Origin: Pseudomonas fluorescens
Lineage (GTDB): Bacteria > Pseudomonadota > Gammaproteobacteria > Pseudomonadales > Pseudomonadaceae
Direction: 5' to 3'
NCBI RefSeq assembly: GCF_900636825.1
Contig: NZ_LR134318.1
Span: 2,699,501 to 2,763,500, forward strand
DNA length: 64,000 nucleotides
The position numbers were made by a program, and so were the translations under genes. This document shows, one piece after another, positions 1 to 9,438 of the stretch. A model generated the notes under the pieces. That model saw only the letters and a list, made by a program, of their open reading frames with translations, was not told the origin of the DNA and did no database searches. Position 1 is the first letter of the stretch. Each line of letters opens with the position of its first letter.

Positions 1-2
1 AG

Positions 3-764
3 TACATACAGGCCGGGCCTTGGCATATGTTTACCCGGAGCGTTGGCGAGGTAAATGCGCCAGTGGTGGTGCTGGTTCATGGCTTGGTCATTTCCAGTCG
101 CTATATGGAGCCCTTGGCGTTGGCATTGGCGGCGAACGGGTATCACGTGCTGGCCCCGGATTTGCCCGGCTATGGCGAGAGTGTCATCGGTTCGCCGCGC
201 AGCTCCCTGAGTATCCAAAGCCTAAGCGACGCTCTGTTTTTGTGGCTGGGCGCAATGAATGTTGGGAAGGCTTCATTTATCGGTAATTCCTTCGGTTGCC
301 AAGTGTTGACTATGCTAGCGGTGCGCCATCCTGCAGTCGTCGACCGTCTTGTATTGCAGGGGCTGACTGTCGATCCGGATGCGCGAAATCTCTTCACTCA
401 GATAAGCCGCGCCTTTCTCAACGGACGTCGCGAGCGCCGGAGATCGAGTGCTGACATCGGCCGGGTCGACTATGCCAAAGCCGGCCCTTGGCGCGCTTTG
501 AGCAGCATGTACAGACTGATTCGGGACAGAGTCGAAACCCGTCTGCCCTTAATCCAATCCCCGTGTCTGATCCTGCAAGGTACACGCGATCCGGTAGTTC
601 CGACGCCGTGGGCGCAACGAGCATGCGACTTGTTGCCAAACGGCCAATTTCGGCTGGTTGAGGGTGCCACTCATACCATGAACTACGTGTACCCCTTCAG
701 TTTCGCCTTAGCAGTGGCAGATTTTTTGGACGGAAACAATCATGCCGGAAGAATCGATAAATGA
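3..764 (+). CDS. Alpha/beta hydrolase, 5' end outside window
   Basis: Alpha/beta-hydrolase-fold protein. The oxyanion-loop region reads VVLVHGLVISSRYMEP. The nucleophile elbow is GNSFGC (Ser). The acid is probably Asp in GTRDPVVPT and the base His in GATHTMN near the C terminus. An ATG lies at 27, but the frame stays open to the left edge and the residues before that ATG (PWH) resemble the usual strand before the HG motif, so the true start probably lies upstream. The stop codon overlaps the next gene (ATGA at 761-764), so the two are translationally coupled. Substrate unknown; an ester or lactone is possible. Confidence 0.85.
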   Translation, partial: YIQAGPWHMFTRSVGEVNAPVVVLVHGLVISSRYMEPLALALAANGYHVLAPDLPGYGESVIGSPRSSLSIQSLSDALFLWLGAMNVGKASFIGNSFGCQVLTMLAVRHPAVVDRLVLQGLTVDPDARNLFTQISRAFLNGRRERRRSSADIGRVDYAKAGPWRALSSMYRLIRDRVETRLPLIQSPCLILQGTRDPVVPTPWAQRACDLLPNGQFRLVEGATHTMNYVYPFSFALAVADFLDGNNHAGRIDK

Positions 765-2164
765 GTCGGGCCCCACGTGGTATCGCCCGTTTTGATTCCG
801 CTGCGGCGATGGTTCAGGCGTTGGCGGCTGCGCTGCATGATAAGGCCTTTACCAGCCCGAGCCAGTCAGCTGTTATGGACAAGTTGATGCTTGTCCTTAA
901 TGCCTTGCCAAGCAAATCCCGAGAATTGATTTACGCTTTCGGTGGAATGGCTGAAGGCATAGGTAAAGGACAGGCGCGACGATTGGATCTCGAGGCCATC
1001 AGTGAGTGGTTAGCCGGGCAATACCCTGATCGACGGTACCCTGCTGCATTCATTGGTTCTTCGAACGGTGCCATGATTCATCTGGCAGCTGCAATGAAAG
1101 TCCCTTGGCTGCCGCAGACCTTCTTATGTCCCGTACGTGCACTCGGGAACGATCCAGACGACGCCCAGCGTGCTTTTCAGGAAGGACTGGGCACCGTCAC
1201 CAACTTACTTGAGGCCGATGAGCGAATTGCAGTGCATCACATGCATGATCCGAATCAGGATCGTTTGATGCTCCAACAAATGACGTACTTTCGGCTCAAG
1301 TTACAGCGTTTACCGCTTGCTTACCGGGAGTTCCTTTTGCGCAACTTACCGCGTGGCGGCACGCTCTATGTGAACCGTTGCGATCGACAATGGCCCGTCA
1401 CGCGTACTGGCGCACGCTCAATCTTCCAGTTTGGGGCCACAGGCGGCGCGATAGAGGCGGAGTACTTTCATGGCTCACCGCGCGTCGCTGAATATTTGAG
1501 GCGGTACGATATTCCTCGCACACATTGGGAACCACCGACAACGACCGAACTTACGCCCGAGGCAGAGTGGGGGTTCGACCCTGCATTGCTCCAAGATCTG
1601 AAAGAGTTGGCTGAGCAACGTCAATGGCGTGTTATCGAAATCAGCTATGTAGAACCTGAAGCATTAAGCGTTCCCACCGCCGAAATTTATCGGCAATGGT
1701 ATGACGATCAAGGCGTTGAGGCCAAGCGTCTATTGGTCGGCAGCTTTTTGCTATGCGACCCTCATACGACCTTGAGTCTCAGAGCCATCCCTCTATGGCT
1801 GCTTTTCGGCGTAGAACCTTCCGCTGAGCTTCTGGAGCGGTTCCTTGCGCAGGCAGCAGGCCCGGAGCAGGTCGATCTGATGTTGTTTTCTCATGGCACG
1901 GAAGGGGTGGGTTTAGCCACCATGCAACGCTGGTGGCGGGCGCTAAGCCGAGCAAAAGGGCAGACTCAATTTATAGGAGTTGACCCTCAACGCTATCCTC
2001 GGGATTTCGCCACCTTCACTCGTTTCGCAAAGGATCTTCAACGGCTAACGCCCCGCTTTGATCCGCTTCCACCGATGAAACTCGATTTCTTCGAACAGGC
2101 ACTGCAGCGTCACGGGGAGGCCAGGGAGATCAAAGTTCAGACGCTTCGTGAGAATGAACCGTGA
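761..2164 (+). CDS. Conserved hypothetical protein between two hydrolases
   Basis: 467-residue soluble protein of unknown function, not recognised. Residues about 95-110 read AAFIGSSNGAMIHLAAA, which fits a GxSxG nucleophile elbow, so a divergent alpha/beta-hydrolase-like fold is possible, but I see no clear Asp/His partners. No signal peptide or membrane segment. The ATG overlaps the preceding stop (ATGA) and its own stop overlaps the GTG start of the next gene (GTGA, 2161-2164), so it is the middle gene of a three-gene coupled operon. Context suggests a role with the flanking hydrolases, perhaps in lipid or polyketide-like metabolism; this is inference only. Confidence 0.7.
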   Translation: MSRAPRGIARFDSAAAMVQALAAALHDKAFTSPSQSAVMDKLMLVLNALPSKSRELIYAFGGMAEGIGKGQARRLDLEAISEWLAGQYPDRRYPAAFIGSSNGAMIHLAAAMKVPWLPQTFLCPVRALGNDPDDAQRAFQEGLGTVTNLLEADERIAVHHMHDPNQDRLMLQQMTYFRLKLQRLPLAYREFLLRNLPRGGTLYVNRCDRQWPVTRTGARSIFQFGATGGAIEAEYFHGSPRVAEYLRRYDIPRTHWEPPTTTELTPEAEWGFDPALLQDLKELAEQRQWRVIEISYVEPEALSVPTAEIYRQWYDDQGVEAKRLLVGSFLLCDPHTTLSLRAIPLWLLFGVEPSAELLERFLAQAAGPEQVDLMLFSHGTEGVGLATMQRWWRALSRAKGQTQFIGVDPQRYPRDFATFTRFAKDLQRLTPRFDPLPPMKLDFFEQALQRHGEAREIKVQTLRENEP

Positions 2165-2979
2165 ACTCGATAGTGTACCTGCTCACCTTTGCAGGCGCCG
2201 CGATGCTGCTCCTGTACCTTTCCGGCCTCATGGCAATTTATTGGTTGCAAGGACGTCTGATTTACCCTGGTGAAAGAACCACTCGGGCCCATCCGCTGGA
2301 TTTTGATCCACGCTTTGTCTGGACGTCTGTGGTGACGGCAGACGGTCTTGGACTTGCGTGCAGGTATTGTCCTCCTGTAGCCGGTTCGCCGCTGTGTATT
2401 TTGCTGCTACATGGCAATGGAGAGGATTTGCGTAGGCGGTCAGCAATCGCGGAACGGCTGGTCGACGAAGGCTACGGGGTTCTGCAGGTTGAATACCGTG
2501 GATTCGCAGGTAACCCCGGTCGACCGAGTGAGCAGGGCCTTTACTCCGACGGCAGAGCAGCATTGAAGTTACTGGAAAGCACAGGACGGGCAGTGGTGAT
2601 CCATGGCTATTCCCTCGGTAGCGGAGTGGCGGTGCAGCTGGCCACTGAAACACGATGCGCAGGCCTGATCCTGGAAGCACCGTTTACTTCCGTGGTAGCT
2701 GTTGCCAAAGCACGACTTTTCTGGCTGCCCATAGAGCGGCTCACCCGGGATCGCTACGATAACCTGTCGAAGATTGGTCGAGTTTGTGCACCGTTATTGA
2801 TTTACGGCGGAGATAAAGATCTGGTGATTCCGACCGCTCATTTCGAGCAACTTCATGCGGCGGCAAATAAACCTTCTCAGTTCATACTGATTCGAGGTGC
2901 AGGGCACGTCGACGTATGGGAGAGCGGGGGTGAGCGTTACGTACTGGAGTTTCTGCGTACCGTCGCCGACCAGTGCTAA
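2161..2979 (+). CDS. Membrane-anchored alpha/beta hydrolase (Bem46/YfhR type)
   Basis: 272-residue serine hydrolase of the Bem46/YfhR-like group. An N-terminal hydrophobic segment (about residues 3-25) should anchor it in the inner membrane. The HG loop is LLLHGNGEDL, the nucleophile elbow GYSLGSG, the Asp loop YGGDKDLVIP and the catalytic His is in GAGHVDVWE. The start is GTG at 2161, chosen because it overlaps the upstream stop by four bases. Third gene of the hydrolase operon. Substrate not predictable. Confidence 0.85.
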   Translation: MNSIVYLLTFAGAAMLLLYLSGLMAIYWLQGRLIYPGERTTRAHPLDFDPRFVWTSVVTADGLGLACRYCPPVAGSPLCILLLHGNGEDLRRRSAIAERLVDEGYGVLQVEYRGFAGNPGRPSEQGLYSDGRAALKLLESTGRAVVIHGYSLGSGVAVQLATETRCAGLILEAPFTSVVAVAKARLFWLPIERLTRDRYDNLSKIGRVCAPLLIYGGDKDLVIPTAHFEQLHAAANKPSQFILIRGAGHVDVWESGGERYVLEFLRTVADQC

Positions 2980-3299
2980 CGCGCTGGATCTAAAAAACGT
3001 TGAGGATGATCTGCCAGCAGCGTTCTACTGCAGTCATATCTCCCGAACAATTTGTAGCGGTTCAGCGCAATCCGTCGTAACTCAGTCACGGGATACGCCT
3101 GGCACGAATCGAGCCACGCTTAGCTTGCCGATCCCAGCCAGATTTTCATCAAACTCTTGAGTGACTTGGAGCGCCGAAGGTCAGTTGGCCAACCCGGCGG
3201 TACAATACCAGGAGCCGAGCCAATGTTGCAGCGACTCAAACCGCGATACCTCTGAGAGCACTCGTCTAACTCCGCAGCATAACCGCTGAGGATTACCAC
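2980..3299. other. Intergenic gap, nothing recognised
   Basis: About 320 bases with no convincing reading frame. It presumably holds the promoter of the following cyclodeaminase-like gene. No clear terminator hairpin was seen. Confidence 0.5.
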
Positions 3300-3923
3300 A
3301 TGAGCGTATGGTCATGCACTCTGGATTCGTTTTGCGAACAAGTCGCCTCACCGGCGCCTGTACCAAGCTGCGGTGCCACTGCGTGCGTCACTGCAGGTTT
3401 GGCGCTAGCGCTTCTGCAAATGGCGATTCGCAAATCTTGCGATCAGGAACTGGGAAATAATGCGCTAGGTATTGCCGCCGAAGTAGAGCAGTTGCTTGGT
3501 GTGATGAAAGCGCATGCTGACAACGACATGCGAACTTTCGGTGCCTTTATTGAGAATGGTGCTACAGGATCTTCTCGTCACAGTCGGCAGCATGCGCTTG
3601 ACATAACCTTAGGTTCATTAGCCGCTGCCCGGTCGTGCTATGAGGGTATCGCGCTTGCGCAAAGCGCTATAGCAAAAGTAAAAAAAGCGCTGCATTGCGA
3701 CGTGGTCTCGTCTGCATTGATGATGTACGCAAGCCTATCTGCGCTTCTCATTAACGTTGATACTGATGCCGCCAACCTTACTCCTTCTACCCACACAGAA
3801 GAGCTGACTCGAACCCGTGCCGAACTACAATCACAGGCCGATGAATTACTGGCACGTCTACGGAGAATATCGCCTGCGGCCATTGTGTCGGACGCCGTCG
3901 AACTCGGCCCTTTGGGTGCATGA
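3300..3923 (+). CDS. Cyclodeaminase/cyclohydrolase (FTCD_C/FchA) family protein
   Basis: 207-residue all-helical protein resembling the formiminotetrahydrofolate cyclodeaminase / methenyl-THF cyclohydrolase family. The N terminus has the family's layout: a short leader (LDSFCEQVASPAP) followed by a small-residue turn and a hydrophobic helix. The usual glycine-rich GGGS/GGGA turn is here PSCGAT, so folate chemistry may be altered. The rest is amphipathic helix, ending in a coiled-coil-like stretch. AGGA precedes the ATG by about eight bases. It stands alone, with no histidine- or folate-pathway neighbours. Confidence 0.7.
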   Translation: MSVWSCTLDSFCEQVASPAPVPSCGATACVTAGLALALLQMAIRKSCDQELGNNALGIAAEVEQLLGVMKAHADNDMRTFGAFIENGATGSSRHSRQHALDITLGSLAAARSCYEGIALAQSAIAKVKKALHCDVVSSALMMYASLSALLINVDTDAANLTPSTHTEELTRTRAELQSQADELLARLRRISPAAIVSDAVELGPLGA

Positions 3924-3958
3924 CGCCCTGTGGAATGAAGGAGCTTATTCCAGGTTCC

Positions 3959-4333
3959 TTATAAAAATAGCCCGTGCAATTTCAGTAGCTCAACGTTGTG
4001 GGGCTTCACCGATACAGATTTCAACTCAGTGTGAGTGAACCACCGGCACTCGACGATTTCTGCGCCTGGACGCGGTTGGTCAGCATCCCGGACAGTTAAT
4101 CGATAAAGATGGTGTTCTTCTAGATCAAAAACATGATGTCCCAGAAATTCGGCGTCTTCGAACGCTAAGCCCGTCTCCTCCTTCAGTTCTCGACGTGCGC
4201 CTTCAACTGGTGGTTCGCTCGCTTCAACTTTTCCACCGGGGAGCGACCATTCAGGTTTCTCCTTACGGACGAACAGGATTTTCTCCGCGAATTGGCAGAT
4301 GACCGTGCCATGTAATTCTCTTGAACCGCTCAT
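3959..4333 (-). CDS. Nudix hydrolase
   Basis: 124-residue Nudix enzyme expected to cleave a nucleoside diphosphate-X substrate. The Nudix box is complete: GKVEASEPPVEGARRELKEE followed by TGL, matching GX5EX7REUXEEXGU. An upstream in-frame ATG would add 48 residues with no Nudix similarity. I place the start at 4333 because the ATG opening MSGSRELHG is preceded by GAGAGGTGG. It converges on the cyclodeaminase-like gene, 35 bases away. Substrate unknown. Confidence 0.88.
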   Translation of the reverse strand: MSGSRELHGTVICQFAEKILFVRKEKPEWSLPGGKVEASEPPVEGARRELKEETGLAFEDAEFLGHHVFDLEEHHLYRLTVRDADQPRPGAEIVECRWFTHTELKSVSVKPHNVELLKLHGLFL

Positions 4334-4561
4334 GATTTCCACCTCTCGTTTAAGAGTAGGGGTTGCAGTAACGACAAAGTTCAATGGTTCCATGTCATGC
4401 AGGAGACTGGGACGGTGATTAGACGCTTGTCGAAACATGATCTTCCGCTTCGGCCCGAGTAAATCACTGAGCTGCAATTGGGACGTTGCATGCCCATAGG
4501 GCTTGGGAGGAAGCGTTACCTAGATACCGTCTCCCTTGGCTTGCGTTCAGGGCAATGAGGA

Positions 4562-4873
4562 TCAATGGATCCGCTGCTGCCCAAACCGCGACATATTGGC
4601 AGACTGAGCGTACACCCAGACAGTATTGATTTGGGTCTTGAGTGATTTGCCTTCCTGCCGAGTCGACTTAACTTGGCAATCCTGTCCCTCGGTGTATACC
4701 GCGCCCCAGCCTCCTAGATCCAAGCAGGTGACGTATCTAGGCTGAATGTAGGGGGGCGGATCAATAGCTGAAATCTCCACGGCGATGTGCGGGACGGCTT
4801 CGTCATCATCACCGCAAGCGATGAGGGCGTGGTGGATATCCATGACTGAGACCCGCTGGTTGCACCTGATCAC
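4562..4873 (-). CDS. Hypothetical protein
   Basis: About 100 residues, unrecognised. The core reads like a compact beta-rich domain (EISAIDPPPYIQPRYVTCLD, then DLGGWGAVYTEGQDC). The longest start is GTG at 4873; an internal ATG at 4843 (MDIHHALIACGDDDE) is equally possible and neither has a strong ribosome-binding site. It is the only protein-like frame in this segment. Confidence 0.4.
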   Translation of the reverse strand: MIRCNQRVSVMDIHHALIACGDDDEAVPHIAVEISAIDPPPYIQPRYVTCLDLGGWGAVYTEGQDCQVKSTRQEGKSLKTQINTVWVYAQSANMSRFGQQRIH

Positions 4874-4927
4874 GCTCGCAAATGGATCCAGCCTGAAACT
4901 TCAGGTAATCGAGCGAGGAAAATCGTG

Positions 4928-5053
4928 ATGGAACACTGTCGACAAGTTATCGACTTTCATTGGTACAGGCGTCGCAAGGATGTAGCCAACGTTCGTAATC
5001 AAGGCCCGCATTTATTCCAGACCCTCTCACTGGTCGATGATGTCGATGACTGA
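4928..5053 (+). CDS. Possible 41-residue protein
   Basis: Short frame starting MEHCRQVIDFHWYRRRKDV and ending SLVDDVDD. GAGGAAA lies about eight bases before the ATG. No family recognised; it could be a relic of a longer gene. Given only because the start signal and composition look reasonable. Confidence 0.25.
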   Translation: MEHCRQVIDFHWYRRRKDVANVRNQGPHLFQTLSLVDDVDD

Positions 5054-5346
5054 TTTCAGCCGCAGTATGAGAGCCGGCGTATCGGCAGCTGCACACCAGC
5101 GAACTGGAAGTAGTGGGATGAGAAGGGGAGGAAGGTTTTCCCAGCGCGGCCATCTGCATGTAAAACCAGCCGGATTAGTCATGGAATTCCCTTCGTCTAT
5201 TCGTACTTTCCGGCTTCAACCGGCGATCGTCCGAGCTCAATCCGAAAAGTATTTACACCATCGGGCCGGGTGAGCTGCCGGCGTATGGAACGTCCTACTG
5301 TTCCCATAAGTCTACCTGTATCTGCTTATTGGTAAGGTTCAGAAGA

Positions 5347-5643
5347 ATGGATAAGACAATCAGCGTCGATCAACTGGCAACCACCGACCTAAGATCAATC
5401 AACGAAATATGGCTTGGCGAGACTCATCGGCTATGCCTATGGCGTGGCGAACAAGTCTTCACACACGAGATGATGAGCGAGGGCACCCACGATCAGAATG
5501 TCCGACGCCTGTGCTTGCAATTAGTCAACCCTGACGACCAAGCCGCAGTTGTCAGCGTAGAGTTGATGGTGCGCGAACAGCTAAAAAGGATGGGGAAGGA
5601 GGGCGAGTTTTATCCGGCTGAGGAGGCGGATACTCATCAATAA
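5347..5643 (+). CDS. Hypothetical protein
   Basis: 98-residue unrecognised protein, predicted cytoplasmic. The ATG at 5347 (MDKTISVDQLATTDLRSI) is preferred to an upstream TTG because AGAAG sits just before it. The middle (LWRGEQVFTHEMMSEGTHDQ) looks folded and the tail is acidic. Stand-alone gene about 170 bases before the MvaT-type gene, same direction. Confidence 0.55.
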   Translation: MDKTISVDQLATTDLRSINEIWLGETHRLCLWRGEQVFTHEMMSEGTHDQNVRRLCLQLVNPDDQAAVVSVELMVREQLKRMGKEGEFYPAEEADTHQ

Positions 5644-5810
5644 GAAAAGGAGCATCGTCCGTTCATAGGAATCAATCCAAGATCTTTTGTCGCTCGGCAA
5701 GAGATATTAATATGCGTTGGCCGGGTGAAAGACCTTAGACGCAACTTCTTGTAAGTGCAGGCCGTGATTTATCGTGTAACCTTCTGATATTACTCATCGA
5801 GAATTTTCTT

Positions 5811-6176
5811 ATGTCCAAACTCGCCGAATTCCGTCAACTTGAAAAACACCTCGCCGAGCAGCTCCAGGCTCTTGAAGCCCTCAAGGGCGACGCTGGCCTC
5901 AAGAAAGAAATAGAATTCGAAACGAAGCTGCGTGATTTGCTTGCGAAATACGGGTACAGCCTTAAGGACGTGATCAATCTGCTTGATCCGCAAGCAGGCC
6001 GTCGCGCTTCGGTCGCCGAGTCCAAGACCAGAAGTCGCAAGCCTCGCGAGTTGAAGGTGTATAAAAATCCGCACACCGGCGAAGTCGTAGAAACCAAGGG
6101 TGGTAATCACAAGACATTGAAATATTGGAAAGCTGAACACGGCTCCGCGACGCTCGAGTCCTGGCTTACCAAGTGA
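5811..6176 (+). CDS. MvaT/MvaU-family H-NS-like regulator
   Basis: 121-residue nucleoid-associated protein of the Pseudomonas MvaT/MvaU family, functional analogues of H-NS that silence AT-rich DNA. The N-terminal coiled coil (MSKLAEFRQLEKHLAEQLQA) is the oligomerisation region, the linker is basic, and the C-terminal DNA-binding part ends ESWLTK. Length is typical. A canonical terminator follows. A pseudomonad usually has at least two paralogs, so this may be an accessory copy. It may silence the AT-rich and accessory genes of the window, but that is inference. Confidence 0.93.
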   Translation: MSKLAEFRQLEKHLAEQLQALEALKGDAGLKKEIEFETKLRDLLAKYGYSLKDVINLLDPQAGRRASVAESKTRSRKPRELKVYKNPHTGEVVETKGGNHKTLKYWKAEHGSATLESWLTK

Positions 6177-6191
6177 TTTTGGTTTGACTAC

Positions 6192-6218
6192 AAAAAGGGC
6201 CTAATAGGGCCCTTTTTT
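6192..6218 (+). terminator. Rho-independent terminator of the MvaT-family gene
   Basis: The inverted repeat AAAAAGGGCC / GGCCCTTTTT with a short loop, running into six T residues, lies 16 bases after the stop codon. Confidence 0.92.
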
Positions 6219-7126
6219 GTTATCGTGTTTTAGTCAACTTCAGGGTGACTCCATAGCTTTATTCAGACGGTGGCCCTCTTACCCCTTGCGTTTGGCACGA
6301 TACGTGAGCTTTAGTCATACGCGAATTTCCATTGGATGAGAGTGAGGCCGCTTGGCTTCCAGCCCGGTGATTGGCTCTCGCAACCTCAAGCAGTTGAACG
6401 TGAAGACCTTGCGCTTGAGACTTCGCTGCGCCGCGTCGATCCCGGCCCGATGCGTTTTCCTATGAGTTTAATGGGGCTGAACCCGGGCCTATGATTTTCC
6501 CGACATTCAGCCGTCAGGGCTTAAGACGGGTTGGGCCGTCGCACTTCCTCTTGCGAGGATGATTGTTATGAATTCGTCACACAAGTTCTTGTTTTGTGTT
6601 TTGCCCCTCTGTTCTGCGCTCGGTAGCGTGCCCGCGCATGCCAGTGCGCCGGATTTATTGCTGTCTATTTCCGCGCACCCGATGCAGTAGAAAAGGGGAG
6701 CCAAGCTCATGGTTACAGCTCGGCTGTCTCGGCTTACGACTGGTTATGCGTTGTTGCGCATCGAAAGAGTGGTTCATGACTACACCACCGTACCTTCGCG
6801 TGAACCGATATCAGTTATCGCGCAGATCTGTACCAGACCGGCTGGGCCACTTCGCTGGCTTCAGCGTCCGCCAAGTACATGCCCGACTACTGCTCATTCG
6901 AAATCACGACTGTACGGTAACCTTTGTTTTCGAATACCGGCAAACCGTGGTCTCAGAGAGCTCGAGCCTGTCCGCGATCTGAATAACGGACACCCATTCC
7001 TGTCTCAATCGAGCAGCCTCATGTGCTGCTGCATTAGTTTTCACATGCTCAGCAAAGACGCCGAAGCGCCCTTATGATCACCTTGTGAACGTTCAGGGCT
7101 AATGCATTCAGCATGACCGATTGCTA
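6219..7126. other. Gene-poor region
   Basis: About 900 bases with only one short signal-peptide-like frame (6568-6690, listed separately). Longer frames here lack ribosome-binding sites and protein-like composition. Probably decayed sequence. Confidence 0.5.
6568..6690 (+). pseudogene. Truncated secreted-protein relic (signal peptide only)
   Basis: 40-residue frame that is almost entirely a signal peptide: MNSSHKF, a hydrophobic core, then a cleavage-like SVPAHAS followed by 15 residues and a stop. GCGAGGA precedes the ATG. It looks like the 5' end of an exported-protein gene whose body is lost; a genuine small secreted peptide is the alternative. Confidence 0.4.
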
Positions 7127-7795
7127 TTACTGGTATTTATCCAGATGAGTTTCTGGCCCGTCCTTCGCAACTGCTTGGGCTTTGCCAAAGCTCTCCATCA
7201 GGCATTTGTATTCTGGGCAGACATGATCAGCAAGTATTTCAGCGAAGCGGGAACCTTCAGGACGGTTCCAGGTTTGCACGAGCTCGGCAACGATAGCGAA
7301 CGTATCAGTCGGAATAGCTCCAGCTTGGGCTACCCGGGCAATAGTGATGTCCGTCGCGATCTTGCTCCAGTTTCCTGAGGCATCGACAACGCAATACGCC
7401 TTGTATCCGGCCTGCACTGCGCTGACTGCGGGAAACGCCATGCATACGCTGGTAAGAGTGCCAGCTATGATTAGGGTTTTTCGGCCAGTTTTCTCGATTT
7501 CCTTCACGAATAAAGGATTGTCCCAAGTGTTGATCTGGCCGGTGCGTGGCACAAACACCGCGTGCGGAGCGTGCTGATGGATTTCTGGAATTAACGGGCC
7601 GTTTGGCCCATCCGGCACCGACGCCGTAGTGATGACAGGGATGTTCAGCAACGTCGCGGTCTTCGCGATGGCAATTACATAGTTGCGAAGATCGGGGATG
7701 GGGACATCCCGAACGGTGTTGAAGAGTCCGCTTTGGTGGTCGATTAGCAAAATGACGGCGTCGTCAGGATCTAGCATCCCATTTGGGACAGTCAT
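7127..7795 (-). CDS. Isochorismatase-family cysteine hydrolase
   Basis: 222-residue cysteine hydrolase of the isochorismatase superfamily, which includes nicotinamidase, N-carbamoylsarcosine amidase and YcaC-like enzymes. The first catalytic Asp is in [11 protein letters not shown], the Lys region follows in [13 protein letters not shown] and the nucleophilic Cys is in [13 protein letters not shown]. The arrangement resembles YcaC-like hydrolases. I use the ATG at 7795 because GAGAGG lies seven bases upstream; the frame runs further but loses similarity. Single gene, substrate unknown. Confidence 0.88.
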   Translation of the reverse strand: MTVPNGMLDPDDAVILLIDHQSGLFNTVRDVPIPDLRNYVIAIAKTATLLNIPVITTASVPDGPNGPLIPEIHQHAPHAVFVPRTGQINTWDNPLFVKEIEKTGRKTLIIAGTLTSVCMAFPAVSAVQAGYKAYCVVDASGNWSKIATDITIARVAQAGAIPTDTFAIVAELVQTWNRPEGSRFAEILADHVCPEYKCLMESFGKAQAVAKDGPETHLDKYQ

Positions 7796-8831
7796 GATGG
7801 TACCTCTCATGTTCAATGTGGTGTCAAACGTGCCCCATGAACAATGGGACACATTAACCTTAGACCAGAAAGTAGAAGTAGCTGATGCTATTTTTAGCTT
7901 CGGTCGCACCGTGCTCCCCGAAATTTTTCGTTCATAAGGTGCAAAGTGCTCAGGCACAGTTGTCACCTACATAACGCATGACTCATTTATTCGCACAACT
8001 GGTCGAACATTTCGTGGCTGATCATGCGCTCGACCAGTAGTGCGGTGAAGTAACCGGTCATGGTCATCGAAGATGCATAGCCATTGTATAGCGCATCGAT
8101 ACGTCACAGCATTTTAACGGTCTGGCCGCATGCTCCCTCGATTTACTTCGGGGCAATCGCTCTCTATTTCCGTCATTGGCATATCGCAGCTCCTTTCGAT
8201 AAACTAATGTCTTCTTGCTCGACGGATACTCCGATTCAGGAACCGCTACCGCATGAAACGCTCGCATTTATCAGTACAGCCGAGCGATATTAAGGCTAAT
8301 TTTGATCAACTTACAAAACGCTGAAATAGCCTGTGGTACATTCTACTGCATAGGCGCAACTTTAATGCATCGGCCACTAACTCGATCATATCCAGCGAGG
8401 CCTTAAAGCAATTTTGCCTTATTGGAAAAGCGGCTTTTAAGGTATCGTAAGTCTCCCCTCATCTTCAACAACGCCTTTTGATTCTTTCACAGGAACATGT
8501 GCGCCAATTCACTGTTTCATAGCTACAGCAAGCGGTGAATGAACTCATTGTGTGAACATTTACCCTTGCTGGGATAATTTCAACCGACGCAAGACTGACC
8601 ATGCTTGAACATACCGCAGAGAGGCCTCGCTATGCCTTAATACGAACTCGGTCAGTTGGTTGATACCCCGGTGACGGTGCGTAGTTCACGAAGATAGGAC
8701 ACTGCAGTATGAGCGTTTAACTGCGCATCACCTACACTGCAGCTTGGTGGTAACAGAAGCCCGGAACCTATCGATAGTCTACGGTTTAAAGAGGTTCCAT
8801 GATGCGTTGGATCAACGTCAGGGAGAAAATT
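7796..8831. other. Gene-poor region with possible relics
   Basis: About 1 kb without a convincing gene. A plus-strand frame at 7797-7937 ends in a protein-like stretch ([18 protein letters not shown]) and may be a gene fragment. At about 8631 an ATG is followed two codons later by a stop, then by YELGQLVDTPVTVRS, which also reads like a dead gene start. Confidence 0.35.
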
Positions 8832-9224
8832 ATGCTCAGTTATCTGTTCATCGGTGCCAACGATGTCCGAGCCTCGCTACGGTTTTATGATGCTGTCCTG
8901 GCGCCACTCGGCTACGAAAAAAATCTCTTAGAGGGACATTTCTGCTTTTCATTGTCAGACACTTCGGACAAGTCCAATGGGCCAGGAAGCATCCATATCG
9001 CTCAGCCTTTTGACGGGGAGCCCGCAACCGTAGGGAACGGCATCATGCCGGCCCTGCGAGCCCATTCTTGCGAAAAAGTGGATGAGGCATACATAGCGGG
9101 CCTCAACAGCGGTGGGACGGGTGAAGGTAAACCAGGCATTCGGGATGCGTACACCGAAAATTTTTACGTCGCATACCTTCGCGATCCGGTGGGTAACAAG
9201 CTCGCGGTTTTCTTCAAAGGATGA
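8832..9224 (+). CDS. VOC-family (glyoxalase-like) protein
   Basis: 130-residue protein of the vicinal-oxygen-chelate fold (glyoxalase/bleomycin-resistance superfamily). It starts with a typical beta-alpha unit, LFIGANDVRASLRFYDAVL, and ends with AYLRDPVGNKLAVFF, the usual strand with DPxGN. The ATG at 8832 is preceded by GGGAG, so the 11 codons upstream in the frame are not used. Ligand and metal not predictable. Confidence 0.88.
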   Translation: MLSYLFIGANDVRASLRFYDAVLAPLGYEKNLLEGHFCFSLSDTSDKSNGPGSIHIAQPFDGEPATVGNGIMPALRAHSCEKVDEAYIAGLNSGGTGEGKPGIRDAYTENFYVAYLRDPVGNKLAVFFKG

Positions 9225-9438
9225 TGGGCATCACCGATTGAACGTCATCGCGGTGAAAGTCAAAAATCGAGGTTCTTGAGGCGAACTGAGCGTTCCGTGT
9301 TATGCCCCTACTTCCCTTGTGCAGCTCCAGTAAGCGTTCAGGTAGACATTCCAATAAAACTTTATCCTGACTGGGAGGGTCATCCGTAGGCAGCCATCCT
9401 CATCAGAGTGTTGGTCATCAAATACTTGGAGAATCCCA

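Noticed and set aside
7803..7937. Plus-strand protein-like stretch upstream of the isochorismatase-like gene
   Set aside because: The stretch [18 protein letters not shown] reads like protein, but there is no clean start and it lies in the upstream region of a divergent gene; kept only as a possible relic.
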